Source: Acidobacteriaceae bacterium
GTDB lineage: Bacteria; Acidobacteriota; Terriglobia; Terriglobales; Acidobacteriaceae
Assembly: GCA_003156235.1 (NCBI GenBank)
Contig: PMGP01000217.1
Location: 1 to 6,069 of the forward strand
Direction of reading: 5' to 3'
Length of the DNA: 6,069 nt
This document shows positions 5,191 to 6,069 of this stretch, piece by piece. Within the stretch, counting starts at the first letter, position 1. The number at the start of each line of letters is the position of its first letter. The notes under the pieces are model-generated. The model was given only the letters and a program-made list of their open reading frames with translations, did no database searches and was not told the origin of the DNA. A program made the position numbers and the translations under genes.

Positions 5191-6069
5191 TTAGGGGTTG
5201 GGCACCGACTCCTCAGTTTCCGCCGAGCGGGCGCTTTCGTTTCCGCCCTGGTTGATGGAGCTGACGGCGTAGCGGTAGCTGTGTCCCGGCTGGACTTGAG
5301 CATCGTGGAAGGCGGGGGGAACCAGCGGCACGGCGGGCGAGATGCGCTGCCATCCGCCGTCACCCTCCCGGCGATAAACAAAGTATCCGGCCAGATCGGA
5401 ATCGGTGACCGGTTGCCAGCTCAAATCAATTGCGTTCCCCGCTCCGTTATCTCCCGTGGTGGCCACGGCGGCCAGACCGGTGGGCACAGCGGGCGGAAAG
5501 ATGTCGCGTGCCTCGACACGCACCGGAGCGGAAAGCTCGCCGGCCAGCTCCAGCGTCTTGCCCTCCACCGTGACGCGGGCCACGCGCTGGGCGCGGTACT
5601 CATAGACTTGGCCAAAGCGGATGCTGCTGTCCAGGGTGCGACAGCTTCCCTTGCCTGCTTCCGGCGCGCAGGAGTCAACCAGGAGGTTTTGCTCCACCGG
5701 CTCCGGCTGGGGCGTCAGCAGGCCCTGTTGAGGCGGCTTGGCCGGCGGCGGGCTTAGCAGCTTGCGGTGCAGCCGGATTTCCTGTGCGGAGGCCTGCAAA
5801 GGCGTCCAGCGCAGCACCACGCCTGTCTTGCGCAACTCGGCGCTGAGGTTGGACACCGGCGCGGGCGCAACGCCAGCCAGCACCACGGCGACATTCGACA
5901 GCCCCGCCGAGCGGCCGTTGTGGTTTCTCAGTTCGACAAAGTAGCTCAGCGGGCGAGGCGCTCCGGCAGCCAGCGCAGCAGGCAGCGTCTCGGTAAAGGA
6001 GCCCTCCGCACCCGGCGCGAAGGACAATTCGCCGCCAGCCGCGACGCAGGCACCGGCAGCCGCTTCCTT
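5191..6069 (-). CDS. Fibronectin type III domain protein, C-terminal part (5' end outside window)
   Basis: The frame is open to the right edge, so about 292 residues are seen and the N terminus is missing. The TTG at 6027 is an internal Leu codon with no reason to be a start. Visible order: the tail of one FN3-like unit (LSYFVELRNHNGRSAGLS, about 41-58), a complete FN3 unit at about 68-188 (APVSNLSAELRKTGVVLRW ... YEYRAQRVARV), and a last one at about 192-290 (PPAVPTGLAAV ... IDLSWQPVTDSDLAGYFVYRR ... YRYAVSSINQGGNES). The middle unit carries a proline-rich insertion with SPPPAKPP and a Cys-x8-Cys pair (visible residues 134 and 143) that could form a disulfide, consistent with a secreted or cell-surface protein. 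A lipoprotein signal would be expected but cannot be seen. FN3 repeats usually act as adhesive or spacer modules; no enzymatic domain is visible. It ends with TAA at 5191-5193, 181 bp before the FAH-family gene. Confidence 0.85.
   Translation of the reverse strand, partial: KEAAAGACVAAGGELSFAPGAEGSFTETLPAALAAGAPRPLSYFVELRNHNGRSAGLSNVAVVLAGVAPAPVSNLSAELRKTGVVLRWTPLQASAQEIRLHRKLLSPPPAKPPQQGLLTPQPEPVEQNLLVDSCAPEAGKGSCRTLDSSIRFGQVYEYRAQRVARVTVEGKTLELAGELSAPVRVEARDIFPPAVPTGLAAVATTGDNGAGNAIDLSWQPVTDSDLAGYFVYRREGDGGWQRISPAVPLVPPAFHDAQVQPGHSYRYAVSSINQGGNESARSAETEESVPNP

Noticed and set aside
5281..5757. Plus-strand frame of 158 residues inside the FN3 gene
   Set aside because: Antisense shadow of a recognisable FN3 coding region; no ribosome binding site or family motif.

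Overview
This is an ordinary chromosomal window, probably from a soil-type Acidobacteriota member. I infer that from the GC-rich codon use, the acidobacterial flavour of the proteins (E. coli-like HslU, BtuB-like receptor, FN3 surface protein) and a pair of GGGCTAAAGCCC palindromes, which I associate from memory with acidobacterial genomes. The phylum call is an inference; the sequence holds no rRNA or other direct marker.

Layout. Positions 1-551 (+) are the C-terminal part of hslU, the unfoldase of the HslUV protease. After 61 bp, 613-2490 (+) encodes a complete TonB-dependent outer-membrane receptor of unknown substrate. A 228-bp gap (2491-2718) follows. It holds no gene but is rich in nested inverted repeats, and it leads into a small VOC-superfamily (glyoxalase fold) protein at 2719-3084 (+). 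The other half of the window reads from the minus strand. In transcription order it holds an FN3-domain protein (5191-6069, N terminus outside the window), a fumarylacetoacetate-hydrolase-family enzyme (4194-5009) and a transaldolase (3093-4088). The VOC and transaldolase genes converge with only 8 bp between their stop codons.

Function. The genes do not form one obvious pathway. HslU serves protein quality control, the receptor outer-membrane uptake, transaldolase the pentose phosphate pathway, and the FAH-family enzyme probably the breakdown or repair of keto or hydroxy acids. FAH and transaldolase are co-directional, 105 bp apart, and may share a transcript.

The hunt found no mobile element, CRISPR array, phage gene or defence system. 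The least explained parts are non-coding. They are (i) an 83-nt nested hairpin (2603-2685) with two alternative partners for one strand, just ahead of the VOC gene; (ii) a 67-bp dyad element (2515-2581) just upstream of it; (iii) hairpins close to the Shine-Dalgarno sites of the receptor and transaldolase genes; and (iv) two REP-like palindromes plus a 22-nt tandem repeat between the FN3 and FAH genes. Among the proteins, HslU carries an extra stretch of about 35 residues near its C terminus.
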